39,593 bases of DNA from Bacteroidota bacterium (GTDB lineage: Bacteria > Bacteroidota > Bacteroidia > Bacteroidales > WCHB1-69), in the NCBI GenBank assembly GCA_019135895.1, contig JAGVVH010000464.1:1-39593 (forward strand), given 5' to 3'. Positions 7,324-15,651 of this stretch are shown piece after piece. The translations under genes were made by a program, and so were the position numbers. Below the pieces are notes generated by a model. It was not told the DNA's origin and made no database searches. It worked only from the letters and a program-made list of their open reading frames with translations. Each line of letters begins with the position of its first letter. Position 1 is the stretch's first letter.

Positions 7324-8106
7324 ATGAAAAATAGTTCTTCTGTTTCACTTTGCTTAATTCAGTCTGACATCAACCCGAATGATATCTCAGCGAATATCAA
7401 TCATTATAGTGAATTACTCAGGAAAATGACCACAAAGCCTGATATAATCATTTTCCCCGAAATGTTTACTACGGGTTTCTCGTCAAATCTTGATAAACTT
7501 GCAGAAAAGATGTCGGGACCAAGCGTCACTTTTCTTCAGGACACTGCGAAACTCTATCAGAGTGATGTTGTAGCAAGCATGGCAATCAACGAAGGTGGTA
7601 AAATATACAACCGACTTTTGTGGATTTCGTCTGATGGAATAATAGGTCAGTATGACAAGCATCATCTATTTTTTGGAGATGAAAAAGCCATTTGTACTCC
7701 CGGTTCCGAAAGAATAACCGTTTTTAGTCATGGCTTTTCCTTTTTGCCCTTAATTTGTTATGAAGTTCGTTTTCCGAAATGGTGTCGGAATCAATATCAA
7801 GCGGGGAATTTTTATTACGATGCTCTTTTATTTATAGCTAATTTTCCGGCGCAACGTTCAGAAACGCTCAAAATACTGGCACAGGCAAGGGCTATTGAAA
7901 ACCAAGCGTATGTTATAGTTCTCAACCGTGTCGGAGTAGATGGGAATGGAAATCCACATAAGGGAAACAGCATGGTTGTCAATCCTTTGGGTGAAATTAT
8001 TGCGTTAGCATCTGAAAATGAAGAATTCTTGCTGGAAATATCCCTTGAAAAAAAATATTTGGAAAAAATTAGAAAGAGTTTTCAGGTATATAAAGATTGG
8101 GAATAG
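7324..8106 (+). CDS. Nitrilase-superfamily amidase (omega-amidase/YafV-like)
   Basis: A carbon-nitrogen hydrolase of 260 residues, close to the length of E. coli YafV and mammalian NIT2. The Glu-Lys-Cys catalytic triad is visible in order: Glu in FPEMFTTGF (about residue 42), Lys in GQYDKHHLFFGD (about 108) and Cys in LICYEVRFPKWCRN (about 142). Omega-amidases hydrolyse alpha-ketoglutaramate or ketosuccinamate; that role is inferred from the FPEMFTTGF and CYEVRFP signatures, and other amides remain possible. The ATG at 7324 is preferred to the in-frame TTG at 7303, which lies inside the -7 element. Confidence 0.9.
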   Translation: MKNSSSVSLCLIQSDINPNDISANINHYSELLRKMTTKPDIIIFPEMFTTGFSSNLDKLAEKMSGPSVTFLQDTAKLYQSDVVASMAINEGGKIYNRLLWISSDGIIGQYDKHHLFFGDEKAICTPGSERITVFSHGFSFLPLICYEVRFPKWCRNQYQAGNFYYDALLFIANFPAQRSETLKILAQARAIENQAYVIVLNRVGVDGNGNPHKGNSMVVNPLGEIIALASENEEFLLEISLEKKYLEKIRKSFQVYKDWE

Positions 8107-8172
8107 TCTATAAAGAAACGGGAAATAGAATTTTCTTTAAACCAATTCCTTCATTTAATTTACAAGAAATTA

Positions 8173-9534
8173 TCATTCAAGGCTTGCCTTAATTTGTGGC
8201 ACAAGCTTATCGATGTTTCCAGCGCCGATGGTGACAAGAACCTCAGGCATGTTTCTCATCAGATAGGGAATAAGCTCTTCGGTTTTAAGTAAAACTTTAT
8301 CTTTGATATCTATCTGATTAAGGAGCCAAGCAGCATTAATTCCGGGAATGGGCAACTCCCGGGCAGGATAAATTTCCAACAAGATAACCTTATCTAACCA
8401 GGCGAGAACTTCTGCAAATTGAGCTCCGAAATCACGAGTGCGACTGAAAAGATGAGGTTGGAATATCCCGGTGATTTTTTTTGTTGGATATACTTTTCTG
8501 ACGGCTGTTATAAATGCCCTGATCTCTTCGGGATGGTGAGCGTAGTCATCAATAAAAACAAAATTTTCCTTTTCAATCTGGAAATCAAAACGCCTTTTTA
8601 CGCCGGTAAAATCAGCAAATTTTTTGAGAAAAAGGGTTGTATCAACGCTCTTTCCTCTTTGTTCAAATTCCATACTTACTGCAGCAAAAGCGGCAAGCGC
8701 ATTCAAGACATTGTAGTTGCCTGTGAGAGAAAGTTGAACATTCTCAAAAGTTTTGTTCCAGCAATGAATATTGAATATTGCCTTGTTGGGAAACAAGCGG
8801 ATGTCAGTGGCATAGTAATCGCAAGAGGAGTCAAATCCGTAAGAGATTTTATGAGGATGTTCAATAAGTGAGTAAACGGATTCGTTAAGGATTAAGGTCC
8901 CGTTTTCATTTACTTGTTTCGCAAAGAGTTGAAAAGATTCTTCCAACTGTTTTTTTCCCCCGTAAATATCCAGATGATCGGCATCCATGGAAGTAATGAC
9001 AGCAGTTGCCGGATGTAAAGTCAAAAAGGAACGGTCATATTCATCGGCTTCAGCAACAACAGTAGAGTAGGGAGTATGCATCAAAAAATTACTATTCAGA
9101 TTTTTAGAAATTCCACCGATGAATGCAAGAATTTTTTCCTCCGGATTCAATAGGTGTGAGATCATGGCAGTCGTGGTAGTTTTGCCGTGAGTTCCTGCAA
9201 CCGCTATGGTAGGAGCACTATCACTAATCATGCCCAACATCTGAGAACGTTTAAGAATAGGAATATTATTTTTTGCAAAATATTGATATTCAGCGTGTTG
9301 TTTGTTAACTGCCGGGGTATGAATGACCAAATCTACATCTTTGGGAATTTTAGAAATATTTTCATCAAAATGGATGGTTGCTCCTTCCTGTATCAAATTA
9401 TCGGTTATATCGGTCTGGGTAAGGTCAAAGCCATAAACACTGACTCCGATATTGATGAAATAGCGGGCAAGTGCACTCATTCCAATGCCCCCGATTCCTA
9501 AAAAATAGACTCTCTTTAGTTCATTGATAGTCAT
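8173..9534 (-). CDS. murC: UDP-N-acetylmuramate--L-alanine ligase
   Basis: Adds L-Ala to UDP-MurNAc in peptidoglycan synthesis, with ATP. The 453 residues show the N-terminal Rossmann motif FLGIGGIGMSALA (11-23), the ATP-binding GTHGKTTTT (114-122), EADEYDRSFL, DADHLDIYG and, in the C-terminal domain, DDYAHHPEEIRA and GIFQPHLFSRTRDF, all typical of MurC rather than MurD/E/F. It is the last gene of a reverse operon: the thioesterase gene ends 29 bases upstream of its start and no promoter is seen in between on this strand. In most Bacteroidota murC directly follows murG; here two genes separate them. Confidence 0.97.
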   Translation of the reverse strand: MTINELKRVYFLGIGGIGMSALARYFINIGVSVYGFDLTQTDITDNLIQEGATIHFDENISKIPKDVDLVIHTPAVNKQHAEYQYFAKNNIPILKRSQMLGMISDSAPTIAVAGTHGKTTTTAMISHLLNPEEKILAFIGGISKNLNSNFLMHTPYSTVVAEADEYDRSFLTLHPATAVITSMDADHLDIYGGKKQLEESFQLFAKQVNENGTLILNESVYSLIEHPHKISYGFDSSCDYYATDIRLFPNKAIFNIHCWNKTFENVQLSLTGNYNVLNALAAFAAVSMEFEQRGKSVDTTLFLKKFADFTGVKRRFDFQIEKENFVFIDDYAHHPEEIRAFITAVRKVYPTKKITGIFQPHLFSRTRDFGAQFAEVLAWLDKVILLEIYPARELPIPGINAAWLLNQIDIKDKVLLKTEELIPYLMRNMPEVLVTIGAGNIDKLVPQIKASLE

Positions 9535-9563
9535 GTTATTGTATTATTTTTGGTTCACGAAGT

Positions 9564-10043
9564 TTATTTTTCAAAGAAACTACTATAATCTTCAGGATAC
9601 CAATTCATTTTAATAGCTTTTTCAGGAGGATATATAAAATAAACGGCTTCAGCTTCAGCGCAAATTACACCGTTTTGGTCAAGCAATTGAGTCTCAATAA
9701 AGCATAAGCTATGTTCAACTTCTCTGATTTTTCCTTTCAAGGTAATATGGTGTTGATCTGACAAAACAGGTTTTTTATATCTTACATTTAATCTGGAAGT
9801 TACTCCGGAAGTGTGGGCTTTAATATATACTGTCCAGGCAGCAATTTCGTCCAGCAAAGTAGATTGAATTCCGCCATGAATAACTCCGGGATAGCCTTCA
9901 TAAAGATTTTTGGGAGTCCATTCAGATTCAACTCCTTCGTCTGTTTCCCAAAAATGCATTTGCAACCCGATGGCATTAAATGGAGAACAGGCAAAACAAT
10001 TATAATTTTGTTTCGCAAAAACGTTGATGATTTTTCGTCTCAT
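9564..10043 (-). CDS. Hotdog-fold thioesterase (PaaI/4HBT family)
   Basis: A 159-residue protein with the hotdog-fold signature VIHGGIQSTLLDEIAAWT (about residues 54-71), in which HGG...LDE carries the catalytic acid (Glu/Asp) of the PaaI/4HBT family. The N-terminal CFACSPFNAIGLQMHF resembles the conserved CFVCGPxNPxGL start of this group. It probably hydrolyses an acyl-CoA, substrate unknown. It lies 7 bases after yqeY and 29 before murC in a cell-wall operon, with no evident functional link. Confidence 0.88.
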   Translation of the reverse strand: MRRKIINVFAKQNYNCFACSPFNAIGLQMHFWETDEGVESEWTPKNLYEGYPGVIHGGIQSTLLDEIAAWTVYIKAHTSGVTSRLNVRYKKPVLSDQHHITLKGKIREVEHSLCFIETQLLDQNGVICAEAEAVYFIYPPEKAIKMNWYPEDYSSFFEK

Positions 10044-10050
10044 AGCGACA

Positions 10051-10497
10051 TTATGAAAGTAAATTTTTCACAATTTCAGAGACCGCTTTATTGTCGGCTT
10101 TTCCGGCAAAAGCTTTAGTAGCAAGCCCCATTAATTTTCCCATCTCTTTGATTCCCGAAATGTTATTGTCGGCAATCAATTGTTTGAGGGTTGCGGTTAT
10201 TTCCTCTTCCGTCATTTGCTTAGGCAGGTATTGGTTAATGAACCCAAGTTGGCAAATTTCTTCCTGATAGAGGTCATCGCGGTTTTGAGCCTTGTACAAT
10301 TCTGCCGATTCTTTACGTTGTTTGGCAAGTCTTTGCAATGTTTTCAGTTCCAGATCCTCGGTTATCTCACCAGCCCCTTTTTCGGTTTTTAGCAAAAGAA
10401 GAGCTGATTTGATGGCCCTTAAAGCATTTAAGCGTTCTTTTTCTTTACCCAGCATGGCGGCTTTTATGTCGTCATTAATTCTAAGTTCTAAGCTCAT
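10051..10497 (-). CDS. yqeY: GatB/YqeY domain protein
   Basis: A 148-residue protein of the YqeY family, related to the C-terminal tail domain of the GatB amidotransferase subunit. Typical features are the charged helical start (RINDDIKAAMLGKEKERLNALRAIKS begins it), EEICQLGFINQYLPKQMTEEEI in the middle and IKEMGKLMGLATKAFAGKADNKAVSEIVK at the end. It may help tRNA-dependent amidation or another tRNA process, but the role is unproven. In many Bacteroidota yqeY follows ftsZ; here it follows murG by 25 bases. Confidence 0.93.
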   Translation of the reverse strand: MSLELRINDDIKAAMLGKEKERLNALRAIKSALLLLKTEKGAGEITEDLELKTLQRLAKQRKESAELYKAQNRDDLYQEEICQLGFINQYLPKQMTEEEITATLKQLIADNNISGIKEMGKLMGLATKAFAGKADNKAVSEIVKNLLS

Positions 10498-10522
10498 AAT
10501 TTAAAATTTTAATATTCATCAA

Positions 10523-11626
10523 TCAAAGAGCCATAATTTGATTTACAATATCATCAATGGCTCTGGGTTTTGCAAATTTTCTGATATTATCTCCCATAAT
10601 CTTACACTCCTTTTCATCATTGAGTAGTTGAAGGAGTTTTGGCATCAATTTTTCAGGAGCTTCCTGATCGGAAATCATCCAAGCGGCACTGCGGTCAGCA
10701 AGTGCTTTTGCATTTTTTGTCTGGTGGTCTTCTGCCGCATATGGAAAAGGCACCAAAATAGTAGGGGCCCCAACAATGGTTAACTCAGCAATTGCCAATG
10801 CCCCGGCTCGTGACACAATGATGTCAGCTACGCTGTATGCAAAATCCATATTTTTTATGAAAGGTACAATTTTGATTCTTTCATTTTCGCGCTTGAGCAA
10901 ATCGGGAGAGATGTTTTTATAAAAGAGTTCTCCGGTTTGCCATAAGAGTTGTACACCTCTCTTTTCAATTTCATCCAGCCCGTCTGCAATGCATTTATTA
11001 ATTGAAAAAGCTCCCAGACTTCCTCCGACAACCAAGATAGTCTTCCGCTCTTTCTTAAAACCGAAAAATTTAAAAGCTTCCTCGTTTTTAATAACTATAT
11101 TTAAAATTTCTTCTCTGACAGGGTTGCCTGTTTTGATAATTTTTTCAGCCGGAAAGTAATTTTCCATATCATCATATGCAACGCAAATCTTATTTACTTT
11201 TTTAGCCAGTATTCTATTGGTAACTCCCGGGAAGGAATTCTGTTCCTGAATCAGAGTTGGGATGCCCAGTGAAATGGCAGATTTCAGAGCGGGACCGCTG
11301 GCAAAACCTCCAACACCGATGGCAACGTCAGGTGTGAAATTGCGGATTGTTTTTTTTGCCACCAACATACTCTTTAACAAAGCAAACGGGAGGCGCAGAT
11401 TATTGTAAATTCCTTTTAAAGTAAAATCTCGGTTGATGCCCCAAATATCAAGTCCGACAATATTATACCCTGCCTCCGGAATACGCTTCATCTCCATTTT
11501 GTTCTTTGCGCCGATAAACAATATCTCAGCTTTTGGATTCTCTTTTTTTAATCTGTTGGCAATGGCAAGAGCGGGAAAAATATGTCCTCCTGTTCCCCCT
11601 CCAGAAATGATAAACCTCTTTTTCAT
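10523..11626 (-). CDS. murG: Lipid II synthase: UDP-GlcNAc--undecaprenyl-PP-MurNAc-pentapeptide GlcNAc transferase
   Basis: Adds GlcNAc to lipid I at the inner face of the membrane to give lipid II. The 367 residues include the glycine loop ISGGGTGGHIFPALAIA (7-23), GVGGFASGPAL (about 105-115), the second glycine loop VVGGSLGAFSIN (about 199-210) and the UDP-GlcNAc-binding SRAGALAIAELTIVG and PFPYAAEDHQTKNA segments. It is the first gene of the murG-yqeY-thioesterase-murC operon, with a promoter element at 11647-11654. Confidence 0.97.
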   Translation of the reverse strand: MKKRFIISGGGTGGHIFPALAIANRLKKENPKAEILFIGAKNKMEMKRIPEAGYNIVGLDIWGINRDFTLKGIYNNLRLPFALLKSMLVAKKTIRNFTPDVAIGVGGFASGPALKSAISLGIPTLIQEQNSFPGVTNRILAKKVNKICVAYDDMENYFPAEKIIKTGNPVREEILNIVIKNEEAFKFFGFKKERKTILVVGGSLGAFSINKCIADGLDEIEKRGVQLLWQTGELFYKNISPDLLKRENERIKIVPFIKNMDFAYSVADIIVSRAGALAIAELTIVGAPTILVPFPYAAEDHQTKNAKALADRSAAWMISDQEAPEKLMPKLLQLLNDEKECKIMGDNIRKFAKPRAIDDIVNQIMAL

Positions 11627-11646
11627 TTTTATTTCATTTAGCCTTG

Positions 11647-11654
11647 CAAAAGTA
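11647..11654 (-). promoter_or_regulatory. -7 element for the murG operon
   Basis: Reads TACTTTTG on the reverse strand, 20 bases before the murG start. No other such element on this strand is seen before murC, consistent with one transcript for four genes. Confidence 0.65.
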
Positions 11655-11771
11655 GTCGTTTTTTTTTATTTGTGAAAGTAAATCTTCTTTTGTTCATCTG
11701 TAAAATAGATAAATTTATCAACCAGAAAACCCAATTTAGATTGTATTATTTTGTCTCTTTCAGGAAGTTTC

Positions 11772-12299
11772 TCATCCAATTTTTTCGATAAACTTATTAA
11801 AGTATTCCTGAATTTCTCCATTGAAATTATCATCCGATAATCTGGCTTTCATCAAAACTTCTCCGTCATTATGTTTTTCTTGGGGAACAACCATCTGGAT
11901 AGGGAATGCTTCGCAGTAAGTGCATTTTTCTCCGGCTATCTCTTTCACAATAGCAAAGACATGATTGTAGCCATATTTGTCGTCTTTAGTGTCGAAACTA
12001 CTACTGCAGCAAGTAACAAAAATCAGATTTTTAATCTCCAATAAATGCTTCGTAAGGAAGCTTTTTAATGGGTAAATCAAGGAACCCATCCAGACCGGGC
12101 CACAAAGAATTACACGGTCGTATTCTGTCAGCCGGTGAATTAGTTTTTTATTTCCGAACCCAATGCGTAGCATCAGAAAAAGAAAAGCGTTAATTTTCGG
12201 ACGTAAAAGCTCAATGTCACAGCTTAATTTTTGAGCAATTTTTTCGGCAAGATATTTATTATTGCCACTCTTGGAGTAATAAATTACAATTGTTTTCAT
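11772..12299 (-). CDS. Flavodoxin-like protein
   Basis: A 175-residue protein with the flavodoxin fold: an FMN phosphate loop at IYYSKSGNNKYLAEKIA (5-21), then YDRVILCGPVWMGSLIYPLKSFL (about 79-101) forming the isoalloxazine-binding strand and loop, and IFVTCCSSSFD further on. The loop resembles the T/S-x-T/S-G-N-T pattern with GNN in place of GNT. It is likely an electron carrier or an FMN reductase-type protein; the partner is unknown. A GC-rich palindromic repeat (12316-12470) lies between its start and its likely promoter at 12533-12540. Confidence 0.85.
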   Translation of the reverse strand: MKTIVIYYSKSGNNKYLAEKIAQKLSCDIELLRPKINAFLFLMLRIGFGNKKLIHRLTEYDRVILCGPVWMGSLIYPLKSFLTKHLLEIKNLIFVTCCSSSFDTKDDKYGYNHVFAIVKEIAGEKCTYCEAFPIQMVVPQEKHNDGEVLMKARLSDDNFNGEIQEYFNKFIEKIG

Positions 12300-12315
12300 T
12301 TTTTAATTTTTATTT

Positions 12316-12470
12316 GGGCGTTCCGGCTTTGCCGTCGCGCTTTATGCTTCAACTCCACAGGCGTTGGCCATGGGGCTCATTGTCGCGGCAGTAGCTTCCT
12401 TCGGTCGCTCTGCTGCTCCCTGTGCCCCAAACCCCACGCCTTGTGGAGTTTCCGCTACAATCGCTAACGC
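12316..12470. repeat. GC-rich dispersed palindromic repeat, full copy
   Basis: A 155-base GC-rich element in AT-rich DNA. Its ends carry GCGTT (12318-12322) and AACGC (12466-12470). Inside, 12351-12380 (begins AACTCCACAGGCGT) pairs imperfectly with 12421-12450 (ends ACGCCTTGTGGAGTT), forming a long stem. A small hairpin CGGC-TTT-GCCG lies at 12324-12334. The right half recurs at 105-184. The form recalls palindromic intergenic repeats I remember from other Bacteroidota genomes; that is recollection, not a search result. Confidence 0.8.
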
Positions 12471-12532
12471 ATAACACCCTGGTTATTATTATTTTTTCTT
12501 AATCTTTTCGTATGAGATAATTTTTTTGAATG

Positions 12533-12540
12533 CAAAAATA
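12533..12540 (-). promoter_or_regulatory. -7 element, possibly for the flavodoxin-like gene
   Basis: Reads TATTTTTG on the reverse strand. If used, the transcript has a leader of about 225 bases that carries the whole palindromic repeat before the start at 12299. Confidence 0.45.
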
Positions 12541-12668
12541 TAGGATTATTTTAAAAATTACTCTTTTTTAATTTTTTTATTCACAATAGATCTCTTCACA
12601 CTTTATGATTCTTAAAATGAGAATTAATTCACCCCTTTTTATCTTTCCCCTGGTTTTACTAAAAATCG

Positions 12669-12676
12669 TATTTTTG
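12669..12676 (+). promoter_or_regulatory. -7 element for pyrC
   Basis: TATTTTTG, 19 bases before the ATG at 12696. It supports that start over the TTG at 12687, which would fall at or next to the expected transcription start. Confidence 0.6.
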
Positions 12677-12695
12677 CATTGCAAACTTGATTATT

Positions 12696-13880
12696 ATGCT
12701 GATTAAAAATATAAGAATTATTGATCCTGACAAAGATTTTATTGGGGATGTACAAGTAAAAAACGGAATTATTTCTGCCTTGGGTGTTGACTTGCGCTAT
12801 GATGGAGAAGTATATGATTATTCCGGATACGAGTACGTGTTAGTGCCTGCTTTTACTGACTTACATGCCCATTTCCGGGATCCCGGTTTCACCTATAAAG
12901 AGGATATCTTTTCCGGAAGTATGGCTGCTGTTAAAGGTGGATACAGTGCAGTTAATTTAATGCCAAATACTAAACCGGTGTGCAGTTCTATGGAATTGGT
13001 TCGCGATGTACAAGACCGAATAAAAGCACTGCATACTATTTTTGCCAATCAAACCCTTAGCATGACAAAAGATCTGGAAGGCAATGATATAGAATATCTT
13101 AAGGTTTTGAAAAAAGGAGAAATATTATTTGTTACAGATGATGGAAGGGGGGTGAATGATGATGCCATAATGGAAAAAATCTTCAATATATGTAAAGAAA
13201 AAGATATCTGCATCATGGCTCACGAGGAAGATGCCCGATTCAGCTCTTCAGACATGCGGTTGGCGGAAAATTACATGACTTTCAGGGATTTGAGCCTATG
13301 TGAAAAAACCGGCGGGAGAATCCACTTTTGCCATGTCAGCACAAAGGAGGTTGTGGAAGCTATTGCAAAAGCAAAAGCTAAAAGGTTACAAGTTACCTGC
13401 GAAGTGACCCCTCATCATATTAGTGCCACTGCTTCAGAAGCCAATTATTATCGCGTCAATCCTCCTTTCCGTGAACAGCAAGACATTGATGTCCTTATCA
13501 ATGCAATGCAAAAAGGTCTTGTTGATGCTATTGCTACCGACCATGCACCGCATAGTGCCGAAGATAAACTGAACGGTTCCCCCGGAATGACCGGTCTAGA
13601 AATTGCTTTTCCTTTATGCTATACAAAACTGGTAATGGGCAATTTTCTTACACTTCCTCAACTTGTAAATCTCATGTCAACAAATCCTTCCAAAATTATG
13701 AAATTGAACAAAGGAAAATTTGAAGTGGGGATGATGGCAGATTTTGCCCTGCTCGATTTAAATACTCCGTTTGTTATAGATTCATCCACTTTTGTCTCTA
13801 AAGGAAAAAATACTCCTTTCAACGGGAAAAAAGTTTATGGTAAAATTATAAAGACCTTTATTGGCGGACGCATATTTTAA
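12696..13880 (+). CDS. pyrC: Dihydroorotase
   Basis: Cyclises carbamoyl aspartate to dihydroorotate in pyrimidine synthesis. From the ATG at 12696 there are 394 residues. The zinc-binding DLHAHFRDPGF gives His57 and His59, and later HFCHVSTKE, CEVTPHH and the catalytic ATDHAPHS segment follow, all typical of amidohydrolase dihydroorotases. The frame extends to a TTG at 12687, less likely given the promoter position. Its stop overlaps the xseA start by one base (TAATG), so the two are translationally coupled. Confidence 0.95.
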   Translation: MLIKNIRIIDPDKDFIGDVQVKNGIISALGVDLRYDGEVYDYSGYEYVLVPAFTDLHAHFRDPGFTYKEDIFSGSMAAVKGGYSAVNLMPNTKPVCSSMELVRDVQDRIKALHTIFANQTLSMTKDLEGNDIEYLKVLKKGEILFVTDDGRGVNDDAIMEKIFNICKEKDICIMAHEEDARFSSSDMRLAENYMTFRDLSLCEKTGGRIHFCHVSTKEVVEAIAKAKAKRLQVTCEVTPHHISATASEANYYRVNPPFREQQDIDVLINAMQKGLVDAIATDHAPHSAEDKLNGSPGMTGLEIAFPLCYTKLVMGNFLTLPQLVNLMSTNPSKIMKLNKGKFEVGMMADFALLDLNTPFVIDSSTFVSKGKNTPFNGKKVYGKIIKTFIGGRIF

Positions 13881-15334
13881 TGGAAAATCAGAGAGAAACC
13901 TTTAATGATCATCCTATTTATACCCTGTCGGAGATAGGGGCCAGCTTGCGTTCAGTGATTGCCAAAAACTATCCCCGAGCTTATTATATAAAAGCGGAAA
14001 TTATTAAACTTAATTTTTATCCCCGCTCCGGCCATTGCTATCCTGAACTTGTCGAAAAGGAAGGAACGCAGACAAAAGCACAAATGCGGGCTATTATTTG
14101 GGCTGCCCAATATCAGGCAATCAATGAGCGGTTCCGTAGAATTACAGGAGAACCGCTTAAAGAAGGAATCGGCATCCTTTGCCTTGCTACTGTTGAGTTT
14201 GATATGAAACACGGGCTCTCTCTCTTTATTCAGGATATTGAACCTACCTATACCCTCGGGGAAATGGCCAAAAATAAGTTGATGGTTATCGAAAAACTTA
14301 AAAAAGAGGGAATCTTTAATGCTAATAAAGAAAAAAAACTGCCTCTGTTACCCCAGCGAATAGCCGTTATATCTGTTGAAACCAGCAAAGGGTATAGCGA
14401 TTTTATGGTAACACTGAATAATAATGCCTATGGCTATCGTTTTTATTGTCAACTTTTTCCATCAATTCTGCAAGGGGATAAAGCAATCATCACAATTCCT
14501 GCTCAATTGAATGAAATTAAAAATGCATCATCTCCATTTGATTGCGTTGTCATCATACGGGGCGGTGGGGGAGATGTCGGATTGAGTTGCTATGATGATT
14601 ATCGACTGGTAAGTGCGGTGGCTAATTTTCCATTGCCGATTATTGCCGGAATAGGTCACTCTACTAATGAAACTATTACCGATATGGTGGCCTTTGAAAG
14701 CAAAATTACTCCTACTGATGTGGCCAACTTCTTTATTGAACGATACCATAATTTCGATAAAATTATTGAAGAAAATAAATCTTATATTTTTTCAAAGGCT
14801 TCTCTAATTATTAAAGAAGAAAAAAATAAAGTTGCTCAGCTTGAGTACTTCAGAAATAATATTGCTGCTCAATTTTTAACCCGTGAAAAAAATATAATTA
14901 ATCAAATAGAAAGTAAATATGTTTCTTTGGCACTTAAAATTACTGCTAAAGAAAGAGCCGAAATTACTCAGCTGGAAAATTTGCTTCTGTTTGAAACGAA
15001 AACCCGTATCAATCTGGAGAAGAGTTCTATCAGCAATGCCCTTAATAATCTTAAATTTAATTTCACAAAAATTATTGATCCTCAGTCAAAAAAGATTGAT
15101 AATAATAAACAATTGCTGCACCTCTTTTCAAAACAGTTGCTTAATAAACAAAAAGTAGAAATCAATAATGCAGATGCGAAACTGGGATTGCTTCATCCGG
15201 ATAATATTCTCAGACGGGGATTTAGTATCACCTATTTGAATCAAAAGTCAATTACCGATTCTAATGATGTTAAACCCAAAGATGAAATTGTAACAAAATT
15301 ATATAAAGGAGAAATTAAGAGTGTGGTAACTTGA
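13880..15334 (+). CDS. xseA: Exodeoxyribonuclease VII large subunit
   Basis: Catalytic subunit of the ssDNA exonuclease VII. The 484 residues contain an N-terminal OB fold (about 10-130, YTLSEIGASLRSVI and AEIIKL), the catalytic domain with RIAVISVETSKGYSDF and CVVIIRGGGGDVGLSCYDD (about 217-235) and PIIAGIGHSTNETITDMVAFE, then a long coiled-coil region (about 285-440) and the C-terminal LLHPDNILRRGFSIT. The coiled coil binds XseB, encoded just downstream. The GIGH-S-TNET form replaces the more common GIGHE-TDFT. It shares TAATG with the end of pyrC. Confidence 0.95.
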   Translation: MENQRETFNDHPIYTLSEIGASLRSVIAKNYPRAYYIKAEIIKLNFYPRSGHCYPELVEKEGTQTKAQMRAIIWAAQYQAINERFRRITGEPLKEGIGILCLATVEFDMKHGLSLFIQDIEPTYTLGEMAKNKLMVIEKLKKEGIFNANKEKKLPLLPQRIAVISVETSKGYSDFMVTLNNNAYGYRFYCQLFPSILQGDKAIITIPAQLNEIKNASSPFDCVVIIRGGGGDVGLSCYDDYRLVSAVANFPLPIIAGIGHSTNETITDMVAFESKITPTDVANFFIERYHNFDKIIEENKSYIFSKASLIIKEEKNKVAQLEYFRNNIAAQFLTREKNIINQIESKYVSLALKITAKERAEITQLENLLLFETKTRINLEKSSISNALNNLKFNFTKIIDPQSKKIDNNKQLLHLFSKQLLNKQKVEINNADAKLGLLHPDNILRRGFSITYLNQKSITDSNDVKPKDEIVTKLYKGEIKSVVT

Positions 15335-15390
15335 TTTTCTCTGAAAACAGATACTTTTTTTTATGAACATAAATTAATATTATAGAAACT

Positions 15391-15594
15391 ATGAAAACCC
15401 CAAACCCGATACCTACTTATACTGAAGCATTTGAAGAGCTTCAGGAAATTGTTCGTCAAATGGAAAATGCCGATATTTCTGTAGACGACTTGTCTTCTAA
15501 GATTCAAAGAGCTTCGCTTCTTATTAAAATATGTAAAGATAAGCTGACCAAAACCGAAGAAGAAGTGACAAAAATTATGGGTGAAATTAAGTGA
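15391..15594 (+). CDS. xseB: Exodeoxyribonuclease VII small subunit
   Basis: A 67-residue helical protein with the XseB pattern YTEAFEELQEIVRQMENADISVDDL, continuing as SSKIQRASLLIKICKDKL with the C-terminal TEEEVTKI. XseB subunits wrap the coiled coil of XseA. The length fits the family (about 65-85). The gene lies 56 bases after xseA, in the usual order, and has no clear promoter of its own. Confidence 0.92.
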   Translation: MKTPNPIPTYTEAFEELQEIVRQMENADISVDDLSSKIQRASLLIKICKDKLTKTEEEVTKIMGEIK

Positions 15595-15651
15595 ACGCTC
15601 TGATAGAAAATTGTTTTAAAGTATGGTATTCATAAATTTAAAAGAATAATA

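Larger units (their letters stand above)
12300..12686. other. Gene-free stretch between flavodoxin and pyrC genes
   Basis: This divergent intergenic region holds the repeat at 12316-12470, a reverse promoter element at 12533-12540 and a forward one at 12669-12676. The open frame across the repeat (12231-12467) is not credible as a gene. The segment 12541-12668 is AT-rich and shows nothing else I can name. Confidence 0.6.

Noticed and set aside
8419..8871. 150-codon frame opposite murC
   Set aside because: Fully inside murC on the other strand; murC has all its motifs, and the antisense product resembles nothing known.
9543..9552. Forward TATTTTTG match between murC and the thioesterase gene
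   Set aside because: It points antisense into the thioesterase gene with no forward gene behind it; a chance match in AT-rich DNA is simplest.
12231..12467. Open frame of 78 codons overlapping the flavodoxin start
   Set aside because: Lies across the palindromic repeat, is antisense to the flavodoxin start and has a composition typical of repeat translation.
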